Notes under the pieces: model-generated | What the model was told of the DNA's origin: nothing | The model's input: the letters and a program-made list of their open reading frames with translations, nothing else | The model's database searches: none | Origin: Hirundichthys speculiger | Lineage: Eukaryota; Chordata; Actinopteri; Beloniformes; Exocoetidae | NCBI GenBank assembly: GCA_018398805.1 | Contig: JAGFBZ010002248.1 | Location: forward strand, 291,299 to 355,298 | DNA length: 64,000 nt | Direction of reading: 5' to 3' | Part shown: positions 45,890 to 58,693 of the stretch, piece by piece | Position numbering within the stretch: the stretch's first letter is position 1 | How the letters are laid out: each line of letters opens with the position of its first letter | Translations under genes and position numbers: made by a program

Positions 45890-46386
45890 CTACTTGGGTT
45901 GGGTGCCGACTGACGTGGTGATCGGCGACCTGGTCCTCTGGCCATCTCATCCCAGTGCTGCTACCTCCATCTGTTTATGTTTATATGGCCATTGTATTTA
46001 GTCATTTGTGTGCTCTCCTCTTTCTGTCCTCCATCTTCTCTCCGTCCTCCATCCTCTCTCTGTCCTGTCTCCCCTCTTTTCTTTCTCTACCCGGCTGGCC
46101 TTCGGCAGGAGGGTCCCCCCATATGAGCCAGGTCCTGCTCAAGGTTTCTTCCTCTTAAAGTGGAGTTTTTCCTTGCCATTGTTTGGCATTAAGGTTTTTT
46201 TTCTCCCTACGTGGGAGTTTTTTACCTGCCATTATCACTGATTGGATTTAATATTATAATATTATAATCTTAGTTAATGATATTTGCTCGGGGGTCATGC
46301 TCTGGGTCTCTGTAAAGCGCCTAGAGACAATTGTCATTGTAACAGACGCTATACAAATAAAATTGAATTGAATTGAATTGAATTGA
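45890..46386 (+). mobile_element. 3' tail of a second LINE, plus strand, with (TTGAA)n end
   Basis: The segment contains GGTCCTGCTCAAGGTTTCTTCC, AGTTTTTCCTTGCC and AAAGCGCCTAGAGACAAT. It ends CTATACAAATAAAATTG followed by four to five TTGAA/AATTG units at about 46360-46386. This block is, as I recall, a common LINE 3' UTR in fish genomes (Rex1/L2-like). No reverse transcriptase is attached, so only the tail was inserted. It lies head-to-head with the minus-strand LINE. Confidence 0.75.
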
Positions 46387-46570
46387 ACTAAAACATTTAA
46401 GATCACTCTGTGGAAATAGGTTTATAACACGCTCCGTCTTTTTGGAGCATTGATATTTTTACATTTTTGTCTTGGAATAATCTGTGTCCAAAATAGTTAA
46501 AACAGTTCCTCATCCTTTATTATATTAAACCTCTGTTAGCAGCAGTGGTCCACAGATGCTTCTCTCTCCT

Positions 46571-47130
46571 AGAGCATCCTAGAGCATCCTGGAGCATCCC
46601 AGAGCATCCCAGAGCATCCTGGAGCATCCTAGAGCATCCCGGAGCATCCTGGAGCATCCTGGAGCATCCCGGAGCATCCCAGAGCATCCCGGAGCATCCT
46701 GGAGCATCCTAGAGCATCCTGGAGCATCCTAGAGCATCCTAGAGCATCCCAGAGCATCCCAGAGCATCCTGGAGCATCCCGGAGCATCCTAGAGCATCCT
46801 AGAGCATCCTGGAGCATCCTGGAGCATCCCGGAGCATCCTAGAGCATCCTAGAGCATCCCGGAGCATCCTAGAGCATCCTGGAGCATCCTGGAGCATCCC
46901 GGAGCATCCCAGAGCATCCCAGAGCATCCCAGAGCATCCCGGAGCATCCTAGAGCATCCTGGAGCATCCTGGAGCATCCCGGAGCATCCCAGAGCATCCC
47001 ACAGCATCCTGGAGCATCCTAGAGCATCCTGGAGCATCCTAGAGCATCCTAGACCCTCCCGGAGCATCCTAAACCCTCCTGGAGCATCCTAGAGCATCCT
47101 GGAGCATCCTGGAGCATCCTAGAGCATCCG
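46571..47130 (+). repeat. Decamer minisatellite, 56 units of (R)GAGCATCC(Y)
   Basis: Exactly 56 ten-base units in perfect register with no indels. Almost all variation is at position 1 (A or G) and position 10 (C or T), giving four unit types. A few units near 46990-47080 carry extra changes (ACAGCATCCT, AGACCCTCCC, AAACCCTCCT). The ten-base unit is not a multiple of three, so all minus-strand frames stay open and give MLQDALGCSR-like peptides. These are not genes. Confidence 0.95.
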
Positions 47131-48859
47131 TCTGGCTCAGCGGAGCATTCTGGCTGCGTTTTGTGAGGCGACGATGGAGGGTGATGTCGGGAACAGAAAA
47201 GGAGAGCGTGAAGAGACGTGTGACACAGAAAGCTAAAATAAACCTGAGCTACATCGTGTTCACAGGTGTCCTCCGCCAGCAGAGACGCCACAGCGTCCTG
47301 GTTCAGAGGACACCTGTCTGCTGTGGTTCAGAGGACACCTGTCCACAGCAGACAGGTGTCCTGGTTCAGAGGACACCTGTCTGCTGTGGTCCAGAGGATT
47401 CAGCCTGGTCTTCTTCAGGTGTTTCCCTGTTAAGTCGAGCTGCTCCTCCTGTCTGGACGCTGAGAGCCGTCTCCTGGGCCTCCCTTCACTCTCCACGCCT
47501 CTAAGCTTCTCGCCGTCGCCATCCTTCATCGCCACGCTCCCCGCCGTGTCGCCGCTCGGGGGCTAATTGGGAAATATTAAGCGGCGCAGACGCGAGGGAG
47601 AAACGAAAACAATGAGACGAATCAATTTTTTTCCCATCACCTGCACATCGCCTCAGATGCAGGAGGATGACGAGGAAAGAGGTGCGATGCCTTCACCCCC
47701 CCCCCTCCCCCACCCTCAACCCCCCCCACCCCCCCCTCCTTTGTTCCCCAGCCTACGCCATGTCAGTTTTCCTTCTCAACGGGGACAGGACGGCGCTGCG
47801 CCATGAATATAAATGAGGTCAGAGTCTCTGTTGTGGCCGTAAACTTGGTGAGGAAGAGCAGCTCAGTCTGCCGAACTCACCTGCCGCGTGTTTGAGGTCT
47901 CATCAGGTAGATCAGGTAGGATGAGATGTAACTGGAACATGGCGCTGGCCTCTAAAAATAGGTGAGAAATGGATCGTGTGGTGATGCAACATCACCTGAT
48001 TCTGAGTGAAATTTACTACTCCTCTCACATGACCTTGGCTAGAGCGCTCTGATGTCCTGCAGCCGCCCGTCCCTGAACGTCTCTCTGTCCCGGACGCCTG
48101 TATCTACCTGTCAGTGTCAGGTGTACCCATTTGTTACTGTTTTCTTCTCTCTCTTGCGTCCTGTCAGCCTCCCCCTCGTCTCCTGTCCGTCCAGGAGACC
48201 GTGAGAAGCGGTAGAGGTCTGATATCGAGCAGTTCACTAAGCTGATCCCTTCAAAGCGTCTGAGGCGGGAACCGGACAGCTGACGGAGCCGCCTCTAACA
48301 GCGAGACACAAACCGAGAGGTCACCTCACCCCGTTGAGAGGCAACAACACAGCGATGTGTACCCAAAACTATATCTGAGGAAATCGACCGCTTCCATGAA
48401 GCAGTTTAAAATAATCCAAGGACGGTGAGAGCCGTCTGACGGCAGCCCGTCGTCAGAGTGGACAAGCTAAAGACGCAGCAGGGGGAAAAAAATACCGCCA
48501 GATTTTCTACCACGATGGATTGTTTGGAGAGGGAGCGACCAGCTGGACTGGCCACATTATAAACGTGGTTACTGGGCGAGCACGAGTGACTGGGAGAGCG
48601 GACTGGTGAAAGCGTCGGTCGCTGAGGAGGACGAACCATCACAGCTGGAGGCTCCAGGAAACGCTGATTAAAAACATTTGGCTGCTCTGAGCTCTGATCT
48701 TAATCCTGTTGAACGTTGCTGTTTGGACGAGGTCCAGGTAATCTCCAACCTGAGACGGTGATGGAGCAGTTTCTCTCAGGAAGGCTGGACCCCAAAATGC
48801 ATGTTGGGAGGGATTTCTGCTAAATGGTGTGTGACAAGGACACCGTTGTGTTTGGCCAC
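47131..48859. other. No gene seen; hairpin at 47307 and C-rich tract at 47695
   Basis: Contains a 20-bp stem inverted repeat (listed separately) and a C-rich tract at about 47694-47740. Near 48690-48720 the sequence reads like TCTGATCTTAATCCTGTTGAA, similar to the SDLNPIE motif of Tc1 transposases, but the surrounding frame is broken. Confidence 0.4.
47307..47362. repeat. Inverted repeat, 20-bp perfect arms, plus direct copy
   Basis: AGGACACCTGTCTGCTGTGG at 47307-47326 pairs with its perfect inverse at 47343-47362 around a 16-base loop. The left arm with its flank GTTCAGAGGACACC is repeated directly at 47364-47389. Simple local duplication and inversion; no coding content. Confidence 0.85.
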
Positions 48860-49947
48860 TAAGGGATGCACGATAACTGTTTTTTAAAACTGATACCGAT
48901 AACCAATAACACACATATACCTAAGATCATTACATCAATACTAGGAACAAAATCAAAAAATAGTTTTGACTTTTTAAATGAACAGATATTTATTTCATTG
49001 AAAAACTATTGTCAAGCCTCTCAAACATTTTCATAAAGCTATCAAACAAACCTATTTGATATCTAACATTAACTTGAATAAGGTTCATTACTGACTGATA
49101 TAAAAAATAAAGGCTCCTTGAACTGATGGAAATACATGCATCAGAATTACTAACTAAAAAAGATTAACATTTAAAGGATTTTGACTTGTGGTTCCATTAA
49201 ATTAATACTTTTAATTAAAGTAAATGAGGTCCAGTAGTTTTTATTTTTTATTTCTTAATCTAATGGAAGCTTTAGATGAGAGAGATGAGGGAGAGGAGAG
49301 ACTGCTGCTGGCTTGCACACGTTAGCATTAGCTTCTGTTAGCTCACGTTAGCGTGATTTCAAAACTCCATGGAAGTGATTGTTATGTTGTAGGTGGCTGA
49401 TCAGGTTTTACGTATTAAAGCTTGTGCTTCCCTCCTCGTAGAATTCACTCGGAGGATTCGTCACAAATAACCACCAAACTATCTTCTTCTGAAACTTTAA
49501 CCAAGTTCCACGCCGCCATGTTTGTTGTGATCAGCGCTGTGCTGCAGGCTGCATTCAAGGTGTAACGTAGATTCCTCCGTTCTCTCATTTGCTAGTCATT
49601 CTTTCAGCCTTTTCTATTTTTTTTTCTTTTTTATGTGTAACATGAGGGAAAATACTGCGAATATCAATTCAAGTCAGCAACTACTAAAATTATGACCGAG
49701 TTAACGAGTTGTTTTCTGGCATGAGGGGGTATTCTTGATTTTCCTTATTGAGTAATCATTTTTCTGATTATGCCGACGTCACTTGAACATAACATTCACT
49801 GCTGGTCATTCAAGGCTCAGAGGGAGCGAGACACTGCTGTGTTGATAAAAATATATTTGTTATTGGGGCTATTCGTCATGATATCGGAGTTATCGGGATA
49901 ACGTCATAATTTCCTGTTATCGGCCCGATAATTATCGTTCATCCCTA
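48860..49947 (-). mobile_element. hAT element, family H
   Basis: The left end is TAAGGGATGCACGATAAC and the right end CGTTCATCCCTA. Decayed BED-finger start on the minus strand around 49520-49430 (TGGAACTTGGTTAAAG...). The body is close to the copies at 21516 and 27468. Flanking 8-mers do not match. Confidence 0.83.
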
Positions 49948-51386
49948 GTTTTTCTTGCTGAATATTAACACATTTGTCCACAACCATAAAAACACATCAA
50001 CTCCTCTGCAGGGTTAGTTTTTAGTAAAAAGCTTCCACATTCTGGGTAAATCAGAGCAAAAAGGTTGATGTCAGCGTAAGCAATATTTCCTCTTTTTGTT
50101 TGTTACCCGACTCCCGTAGTAAGAAACGCATCATGAATATTGATTACTTTTGAGAATGTTTTTGTTCTGCAGACAGAGAGAGAGAGAGAGACGGAGGATA
50201 CTCGTTTTACTGATGTCACTCGTATTTCACGCTTCACACCGGCTGATCGAACCTGGAAAAGTGCAGCAGCAGAGACAAATATAATGGCAACAACACAAAT
50301 ACAGACGCAGCAGAGAGGCTGCAAACACTGCGTCAGCATGCAGCTGCTTGACCTGTGTGTGTGTGTGCGTGTGTGTGTGTGTGCGGTTACTGCGATCGCC
50401 TGCCTCTGGATGACCAGATTGTAGTTGTCACGAGCAGATTAACAGCAGTTTGTTTACACCGCCATGTCGTTCATCTGTCATTACGCCGAAACAAGGAGCT
50501 GAGCAGAAATTAAAACTGTGAAAAATGTCCCGTCATGACATCAGATTGTGGTCTGGGCAGCCATCCCAGTCCCCCCCCCCCCCTCCAGGGGGCAGTACCA
50601 ACGGATGCATCAAAACAACAAGGCATGTGTCGCGGTCAGAGCGGCGACCAACATGGTGGAACCAGCATGACGGCGAACAGGCCAACCTGTAACTTTATCA
50701 CCTTCTGCAGACGGGAACCATTTCCCCGTGAGTTTAGGATTACAAATGTTTGTGCATCTTTGGGAAAGCATCTCCCATACATATAAAACAGCATCATAGC
50801 CGAATGTATCACTGGTTATTGATTAGATTCTCCCTCAGCGTGACGTCCAGCAGCAGATTCCTCCATCTTCAGTTGTTTGAGTTTTACCGTGCACAGTGGT
50901 TGGCTGGTGTGTGTGTTTGTGTGTGTGCTTTGAGAGATTGCATCAATTTGTGCCACACCGGTTTCTTGCACATCGTGGATGTTCGCGTTTCACTCGCATA
51001 CATGCATCCAATTACTGCGACTGGGATATGGTTGGCGTAACATAATGAACAGCCATTTTTCAGCTGCCTAACTGGCGTCGCGCCACTCACGCCGTCTCAC
51101 CAGACTCTCCTGTTCGTTCTTTGTTAAAACTTGGATGCTTTTCATCAAATAATTACTACTGAGGTTAGCTTACATTTAAAGGGCCCAAACTACAGGTCTG
51201 AAAGATAACTGGTAATAAAAAGGAAAGAATAATACATAAATTGTTTGAAGTCAGAAGTGTTGTACATGAAATGGTCTACGTTAATCAGATAAGAGATAAG
51301 ATTTTAGAAAACCAGAGGGTCTTAATAAAAAGAATAAGCCTCATAGTTATCTCAGGATAACCTGTGGCAGTTATCATCTAAACCAC
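49948..51386. other. No gene seen; GT and GA microsatellites
   Basis: Contains (AG)n at about 50174-50190, (GT)n at about 50355-50384 and a C-run at about 50571-50583. Open stretches near 50103-50424 are opposite-strand shadows of simple sequence. Confidence 0.45.
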
Positions 51387-52012
51387 ATGTGTCAAACACA
51401 AGGCCCGCGGGCCAAATGTGGCCCGTCACGTCATTTTATGTGGCCCTCGAGAGCTTGGACATTATTGGCTTAAATTTATAACCAATATTTTAAAACTTAA
51501 AATAAGCTGACACCGCTTTAAAGCACATATGGACAATAAACTACATCTCCCATCATGCATTTCGTCATTACCCACAACGTTAACGGCAGCTATGAGCAAG
51601 ACGATTTTTCAGAACTGATGGACTTAAAAAAAAAAAAACTTTTACTAACTAACCCCAACATGTCCAAGAAAAGAAAAATTGATGCACAAAAGTATAACTT
51701 TTGTGTAATGTGTGCAAAGAGTTTAATCTACATTGATATTTTGACAGCAAACACGGAGCCAAGTATGCTAAATTTAGCCTGCAAGAAAAACAAAGAACCG
51801 CTTCCCCTTCTGAAACCAAAGTAATGGATACTCTTACAAGCACAAACTCTTAGTTTGATATAATAATAATAAATACGGAAACCATTATTTAACATTTATA
51901 ATAAGGTGCAGTTTAAATAGTTTTGATTTTCATTGCATTTTGTTATGTTCATGCTGTCAATCTGGCCCTTCGAGGGCAACCATGATGCTGATGAGGCCCT
52001 CAGTGAAAATAA
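51387..52012 (+). mobile_element. hAT-Charlie-like element remnant (GTGTCAAACACAAGGCCCG...)
   Basis: The left end ACATGTGTCAAACACAAGGCCC and the GGCCAAATGTGGCCC palindromic block are characteristic of a widespread vertebrate hAT/Charlie family. Near the right side CTGGCCCTTCGAGGGCAACC and GATGAGGCCCTCAGTGAAAAT match the inverse of such an end, but the terminal bases are lost. A short transposase start remains inside. Confidence 0.7.
51660..51823 (+). pseudogene. N-terminal remnant of Charlie-type hAT transposase
   Basis: The frame from ATG at 51660 reads MSKKRKIDAQKYNFC, matching the start of GTF2IRD2/ZBED-like hAT transposases (MSKKRK.D). In a shifted frame near 51737 one reads SKHGAKYAKFSLQEK, also family-like. 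The catalytic core is absent and the frames are broken. Confidence 0.65.
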
Positions 52013-52790
52013 TCTAAATACTCAGATGTTAGGACTCAGAAAGTAACTTGTATCACTTGCACAGCAAAACAAAACAAAACAAAAAAAAAAACCCACAACC
52101 CAAAAGCAAACTTGTGTACCAACAACAACCGAATGCCCAGTGTTCCTGAGATGGTGAAGGTCAGGAGGCGAAAACCAAAGCTTTCATTCCTGATCAAGTT
52201 AATGTGTCCAGTTGATTCCAGTTCTGAGGAAGGAAACTGGAATCTGCCAGAACTGGTACCGGTAGGTCAGAACCTTAAGAACTGAAAACTGGAGACGAGC
52301 TGGCAGAGAAAACTGCTGTCGGTGCATCTTTATCAAAGACAAAAACCTTTACAGACGCTTTCAGAGATGATTGATTGGCTTTGATATTGGTACATGGATT
52401 CAACCTTGATTGATTTATTTATTTAATTTTTATTTTGGTGGGGTCAGTAGTTAATTTAAGGTTAGAATAATATATGTATAGTGATGACAACTAAAATGTT
52501 TTGTGAGGCCAGACTTAACCCGACTCCTAAAACAGCATCACTGTTTTATGAAGCCGAAGCCTGCAGCCTCTGCTATTTTTCATCTTTGATTAATAAATGC
52601 AGTTGATTTAAGTGCTGAGGATGAAAATCAGGCCTTTAAGGAAATCACAGTCAGCAAAGGAAATTTAAATTTTTGTCAAAAATGTCCATGTATTTATGAA
52701 GGACTCTTCTGAAAGCTTTCACGGACCGTGACAGGAGTCTCTGCATGCAGTCCTGCCGTTGTTGTGAGGAAACCAGCAGTTGCTTCAACA

Positions 52791-52821
<31 letters not shown>

Positions 52822-55103
52822 GCTTGTGGCTGTTGTTTTTGATGAAGTGACGCCGTCCCTGCTTATCTTCCCGCCCTCTTATAAACGGCCTGGGAAGAGA
52901 TCAGCTCTCTAAGATATTTTTACTCTTTAAATATCACTCCTTCACGTCTAATCCCCGGACGCTCCGGATAGACACGACCCCCAGATTTAGCACTTGTCAC
53001 TCCTGACTCCTTTTCTTTTAAAAAAAGAAACTGATCCGCTGCTTCATGGAGCCCGAAGTGTGAACGAACGTGGCAGTTCATTTTTCGTGCTGCAGCTGCA
53101 TCTCAGGTGCCACAGACAGGTAGGAAAGCCTCCGTCTGCTGCTCTGGAGGTTTGTAGCGACGCATCGGCTCGCTCTGCCTCGTCTTCATCATCAGCTGGG
53201 TGAGTTAAAGCAACAGTTACAGCCGACTACAGGCGTGAAAGACAAACGCCGCTGTAATTCTGTCAGATCCAGGGTTCTAGGCGCTACTTGTAACAGATAA
53301 AATTAAAGAGAAAAGCTAATGTCTCTAAAACACAGTTTGAAAGAAGTGGAAGTCATTTCAGTAACACATTTGTTGAAAGAAACTGGCCTTTTAAAATCAA
53401 AGTAGAAGCAAATGAAATGAAGGTGATCTTGTACCTGCGTCGGCGATCCACATCCAGCTTGTCACCGCTCATCACGTGTAAAACCACTTCAGCTGTCCCT
53501 TTTTCCACTCTTTTTCTTTCTCTCCTCCTTTTTTTCCTGCCCTTTGGCCCTTCTTCTCTTCCTCCCCCCTCCGCCTCTCCTCCTCTTCCTCCTCTCTGCA
53601 CTTGTTTGAGTCTATTTCAGTAGCAGCGACAGCGGAGCCCGCTGCGACGGTGGCATGGTTTCCAGCGCTTTGGCAGAAGGTCACATTATCACTCGCTGGT
53701 TTTAAAAAAAAAAAAAAGAGAAAACAACTCAACGGAGGAGGGAAGAAGGGAGCAGGAGGGAGGAAGAGCAAGACAAATGAACAAATTGTTGCCGTCCACA
53801 GCTGAACGAAGGCTCCGGTTAAAGTTGAGACGGCTGCCTCAGTAGAAGGCTGTCAGGTGAGATGCTTTGAACATCCAGTGACTTTATTCCTCTCTTGTCC
53901 GAGACCTAAAGGGAAAACTCAAAACTCAAAAACTGAAATATCAAATCCTTCAGATTCAGCTCCTCAGTCTCGTCCTTGCTTGTCACTCATGAAGACGCAG
54001 ATGTACTCCATCCATACGACTGCGCAGCGTGACCCTCGTCTTTGTCTCCCTCCCTCCCTCCTCTGCCCCCCCCCACCACCGGGGCGAGCCCCTCCATCAA
54101 AGTTAGACTCGGAGAAGCGGTCCAGCTGCCCCGGACGAGCCCGTCGACAGATGGCCACAGATGGTGCAGATGTTAAATCTGCTGCCTGAGCTCAGAAACA
54201 CACCTTCGTTGCTTCTTCTCTTAACTGCACTTGTTGTCCCGTTAGTTTTTTTTTTTTTTTTATCCTTCCATCACCAGCAGAGCTTCTCCTCTGGTTTCAG
54301 TGGCCGGCTGTAATCCTGACTCCTACACTCCATGTCACAGGAAGGGCTTGTGAGCTCTAATCATTATGTAGTAAGGATTTATCTTCTCACTCTTCTCCCT
54401 CCCTTTTCTGTGCTTCCCTCCCTCCCTCCCTCCCTCCACCCCTCCCGTTTGTTTCCCCCGCCGCTCTGCTGTCAGAGCGCCGGCCGTCCTACAGCATTCA
54501 ACACAACCACAGCCCCGTTTTCAACCATCGCACCGCCACGCATTGTCTTTTTTATTTTTTATTTCCCTTCCCCTTTTATCTAATGTTTACATCTCTCCCG
54601 TTTCTCCTCCGTCTCGTTTCTAACACCACAGCAGACGCCTCAACAGGTTTGTCCTTGAACCATTCTCCGGGACACGCTCACCGTTTTCCTTTTCTGTCTG
54701 TGATATTGTCCTCATTTCTGGGAGAACGAGACGGTTCTCGTCCTCCGTTGCAGCGTTTGACCCACATAAGTTAAAGGTTTAGGATACACGTTCATTTAGT
54801 GCAGAGACCTTTGTCGCCATGACGTGGTTCATCCACCAGAGAGCGCTAATACGTTGGTCTTGCTCGGTGGACGACCGCGGCCAGTAATCTGTGACGGCCT
54901 CAGCTCCTCTGGTGTCGGGCTTTTCCAGCAGACTTTGGTGCCTTGCTGCAGGGATTCGCCTCCGTTCAGTCGCAGGAGCTTTAGTCAGGTCCAACGCTGG
55001 TCTCGGATAAAAGATCTAGCTTTGAAGTTTGCGTCTACGTCCATCGTTAGCATGTGTGAGGAGAGGTCGGGGCTTGTTGCAGTCCCGTTGTCTGCGTACG
55101 GAC
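52013..55103. other. No gene seen; poly-T and polypyrimidine tracts
   Basis: Holds a poly-T run at 52793-52820, a C/T-only-like tract at about 53500-53600, a second near 54385-54445, and a T-run at 54247-54261. On the minus strand near 53490-53430 a short segment reads VVLHVMSGDKLDVDRRR with a donor-like GCAG|gtacaag, but its upstream side is purine-rich and gives no acceptor tract. Confidence 0.4.
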
Positions 55104-55993
55104 TAGGGATGGGCATAATTAATCGATTAATCAATGATTAATCATTAAGAATTTGGTCGAAGAAATTGATTTTCGTCGATGAACCAAATGTTTTTTTTTT
55201 TTTTTTTAAACAATCTGAATGTAGGTTATCAGTGCACGTCCTCAAACAATGCGATGCATTTCTCTGTGCCACCGATAGAAATTTGCCACCAGGGGGCAAC
55301 ATTTCACCATCACCCTACCCTGGCTGGACTCAGTTGTTACATGCTAGCTTCTGTAGATCATCGCCTAATCATGAAGCGGTCGCGGTGAAGTGTGGCGTGG
55401 AACCATTTTAGTTTAGAAAATGAGCAAGTGTACTGCAATCACTGCAATGCTAATTACAAATACAATTAATCGACAACAACAATGATGTATCACTTGAACA
55501 ACGCGCATCCAAGCCTTGTAAAGGACGGTGGAGGCGGTTTCTCTCTATCTCAGCCTAGCCTAGCCTAGCCTAGCCTCGGTGTTAGCACGGACCAGACGGA
55601 GCTGCAGTGCACATCGAGCACACAACAAGCACATCTTTTTTAATAATCTTTTTAAAAAACAAAAAGCCTGTAATAGTGGCGCCTTGATATAAATTGTCCT
55701 TGTTAAGTAGTCTCCTCGATATCTCTTGATTTATTATTGTTGTTTTTTTAAAGAAAAGAAACAGGAAATGTCACATTATTCTCGACCACAAACATCCGGG
55801 CCACTGAACACATCTGGGCATGCGCGGGCCATAGCAACCAGGCCATAGCAACCAGGCCAAAGGGGAAAACAAACGCCACGCCGATATAGAGAATAATTGT
55901 GATAGTTTTCAATATAAAAATGTTAATGATTAATTGATTATTAATCATTAATTCTCCCGACGATCGCTGAATAAATCTTCACGCCCATCCCTA
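55104..55993 (+). mobile_element. hAT element, family J (TAGGGATGGGCATAATTAATCG), with BED finger
   Basis: Exact 8-bp duplication GTACGGAC at 55096-55103 and 55994-56001. The ends are TAGGGATGGGC and GCCCATCCCTA. Both ends carry ATTAATCGATTAATC/TGATTAATTGATT words. The 890-bp body keeps a BED-finger remnant on the plus strand but no transposase core. Confidence 0.92.
55389..55560 (+). pseudogene. BED zinc finger remnant of family J
   Basis: The frame reads VAWNHFSLENEQVYCNHCNA, then after one in-frame stop STTTMMYHLNNAHPSL. W..F, CxxC and HxxxxH are all in place for a BED finger. Only the stop after NYKYN breaks it. Confidence 0.78.
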
Positions 55994-58693
55994 GTACGGA
56001 CTGTGGAAAATCATTGTTTCAGTGGCACTGAAAGTACCAGAGCGCTGTAGCAGCAAAACACCGTGTTAAATGATTTCTTTACAGACGTCTTCATAACAAC
56101 AGGTTTAAGGGTAATGTTTCTCTGCTGCAAAGTTGGGCATTTTAACGCAGCAGTCGATGGCGATTTGCTCCTTTTTTTGTAGCCAGCACCTAGTGGTCAG
56201 TAGAGGAACTGCAGCATTACTCATTTCCCAACTGGCTTCAACCCGGAAGTGGGGATGTTGACGCTTGGTATCCGTTAGAAACCGTCTCTGGAAGCCATTG
56301 GATGGGCGTGCGACCAATCAGAGAAGCAGAGCAACATCCAGACTCGTACCAACGAAAGACCAGACCCTAACCCTGATTTGTTGATCCAAGCAATTTTGCC
56401 GCCATCTTGGTTTATTGAACAGCGGCTCTTGTCTTGTCTTTGATGCTCTTGTATGAGTCATTGCCTAAAGTTACAGCCCCCGCACGTGGAAACACACCTA
56501 CTGTGTATTAAGTTGTGTATCTTAAGAAAGAACAGTTCTTAAATCAATAGAATGATTACTTATGGAGCCCCAGCTGATCAATCAGGAATCTGGGACGGAT
56601 ATGACGTCCACCAGGAAGGTTTGAATCTGACTTGAACGGCGACTGTCGACAGCCAGCTGTCTGTTTAACGTGTAATTTCCATCTGCCGTCATTTATAATC
56701 AGAGCCTGCAGTGATACAAACAGAAAAACAAAAATAAACTGATTTTACATCAGTATGTTGAACTAAATGATCTGAATGATTCATTCAACCCCAAACCCTC
56801 TTTATTGTTTCACATTTTTTGAGATTTTGCTGTATTTCTGCGACATTGCTTTGCACAAAATTATCAGCTCGGTAAAAATAAATAGAGTCTAAGAACAAAG
56901 TGGTAGTATTATGGAATAAATCTGTGATGTTTGGAGACTACAGTTGTAATTCAATATGAAAAAAAAGTTATTGCACAAACCTGAATAACTCATTTTTACT
57001 CATGATCATGTGATGTCTTCTTCCGGAACTGTGACGTAATCATGATTATGTTAATACTTTATTTTTACTTATTCCTCTTTTTTTTTTAACTGACCTGATT
57101 CTCATATTTACGTTTTTTGCTCGTAGATAAACTTGATGAGAATAAACTTAGGTCGTTAGGTCTTGCTGGGTGTCACCGCCAGGATTTCCTCTATTGCTAA
57201 TTAGAGCTGCCATTTTTTTTGTTTTTCCTTTCCAAAAATTCACGCAACAGTTCTTGTAAGCGACGCTCAGATCTTCAAACCCGCGTTCGCATGAATACGG
57301 TGGCTCAGTCGGGTTGGCGATACGTCGTCGTTGCAGACTGAGACGGCTGCTTTGAGATTTAAAATGTTAAGTCCCTCCACACTCGGCTCCACGGATTCTT
57401 TGGCGTCGATGGCTTTGCTCGCTAATTTCTAGCTTTTTTTTGTGACAAGCATCTTCAACGTAAATACATGGTGAAAAGCAGATGTTAGAGATGTCTGTTG
57501 GTCTGCTAATAAACTGCTTGTGTGCAGTCTGAAGACCTGCCAGACTAAAGTTAAAGTTAAATGAAGCTTTCCTCGCAGTCAAACAGGCGATGGAGATTCA
57601 AACATGGACTGTTTCTGTGACGGTCAGATTCTCGATGTCTTCGGTGTCACTAATGATTTCACCGCTGAAGGTTGAGGGTTGAATCTGCTGAAAATATGGT
57701 ATAAAAATGTGCTTTTTTCCCCTCTGCTGCTCAAACACAACTGCATCTGTAACGACCTTGACTGTCATCCAGAACAGTGATCTCCTCTCTGTTTATTTGG
57801 GTTTATTTGAGCCTCGGCGCCGTCGTCTCGGTTCTGCCGGACCTGTAACCCAGAGATCTTTGAGCGGTCCGGCTGAGACGAGCCGGGTTTAACGGCGTCG
57901 TCTGTCCGGCTGCCAGGTGTCTTCTCCCTCCAGCTCGTCACAGATGTTGCTGCCCGAGATCCACTTTCTCGTCTGGGTCAGGACATGAGCCCCCCCTAGA
58001 GTCTGGAACGGGGAAGCAGTAGTACCTGAAGTTTCTCTTCACTGTGTTTCCATGTCTTATTTAATCCTGTGATCCATTTTTTCCATTTTAAAAAAGCAAA
58101 AATTCTTTTTTTATGCATTTATATGCACTACATTTATGCATTTCCACTTCTGCATATGTCACATTGGTAACGGCGTCTCTCATAAAAGCAATCCCCCCCC
58201 TCCCCCCCTCCATGTGTACGACGGTCCTGAACGATGAATCCTTTCTTTAAGGCAGGAGGATATCAGAGGGATTTTACGAGCCTGTCAGAGGCGCTTTGAG
58301 AGATGCGACAGCGACGCTGTATTTGTGTCTCTGCGGAGGCTCTGCCTCACGACCTCCTCAGTCGCTGGAGGATAATAAACGTCCACAGATCCCCCGCTAG
58401 CGATCACAGACTCGGAGTTAACTTTTCCATCAAGGTGTAGGTCATCGGCGAGGCTGTCACGTGAAAAGTAATTATGCGTTTGGGTTGGATTGTGCAGATC
58501 TGTGCTAGTTAAAGACGAGGAAAATGGGAAGGTTGGTGCAATCAGCAGACTGCATATTTTAGCATGAACAACTTCGTGCTCTCTTAAAACCTTTTCTGTA
58601 TTATTTCTGGAATTAATGTGAAGATCTCCCTATAGGGAGTAAATTATTATCTTTTTAAAATGAAAATTTAATTAATAAAATAAATAAGGACAG
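55994..58693. other. No gene seen
   Basis: About 2.7 kb of sequence without supportable exon or repeat boundary. A GCCGCCATCTTGG word near 56398 resembles a YY1 site, and a C-run lies near 58193-58208. Confidence 0.4.

Noticed and set aside
46629..47067. MLQDALGCSR repeat protein on the minus strand
   Set aside because: Product of the 10-bp minisatellite; a unit not divisible by three opens every frame, and there is no start or splice context.
48660..48790. Possible Tc1 transposase motif (SDLNPVE-like)
   Set aside because: Only one short motif, in a broken frame, with no inverted terminal repeats seen around it.
53430..53500. Minus-strand segment VVLHVMSGDKLDVDRRR with donor-like end
   Set aside because: The upstream side is purine-rich, with no acceptor tract, and I recognise no family; too short to call an exon.
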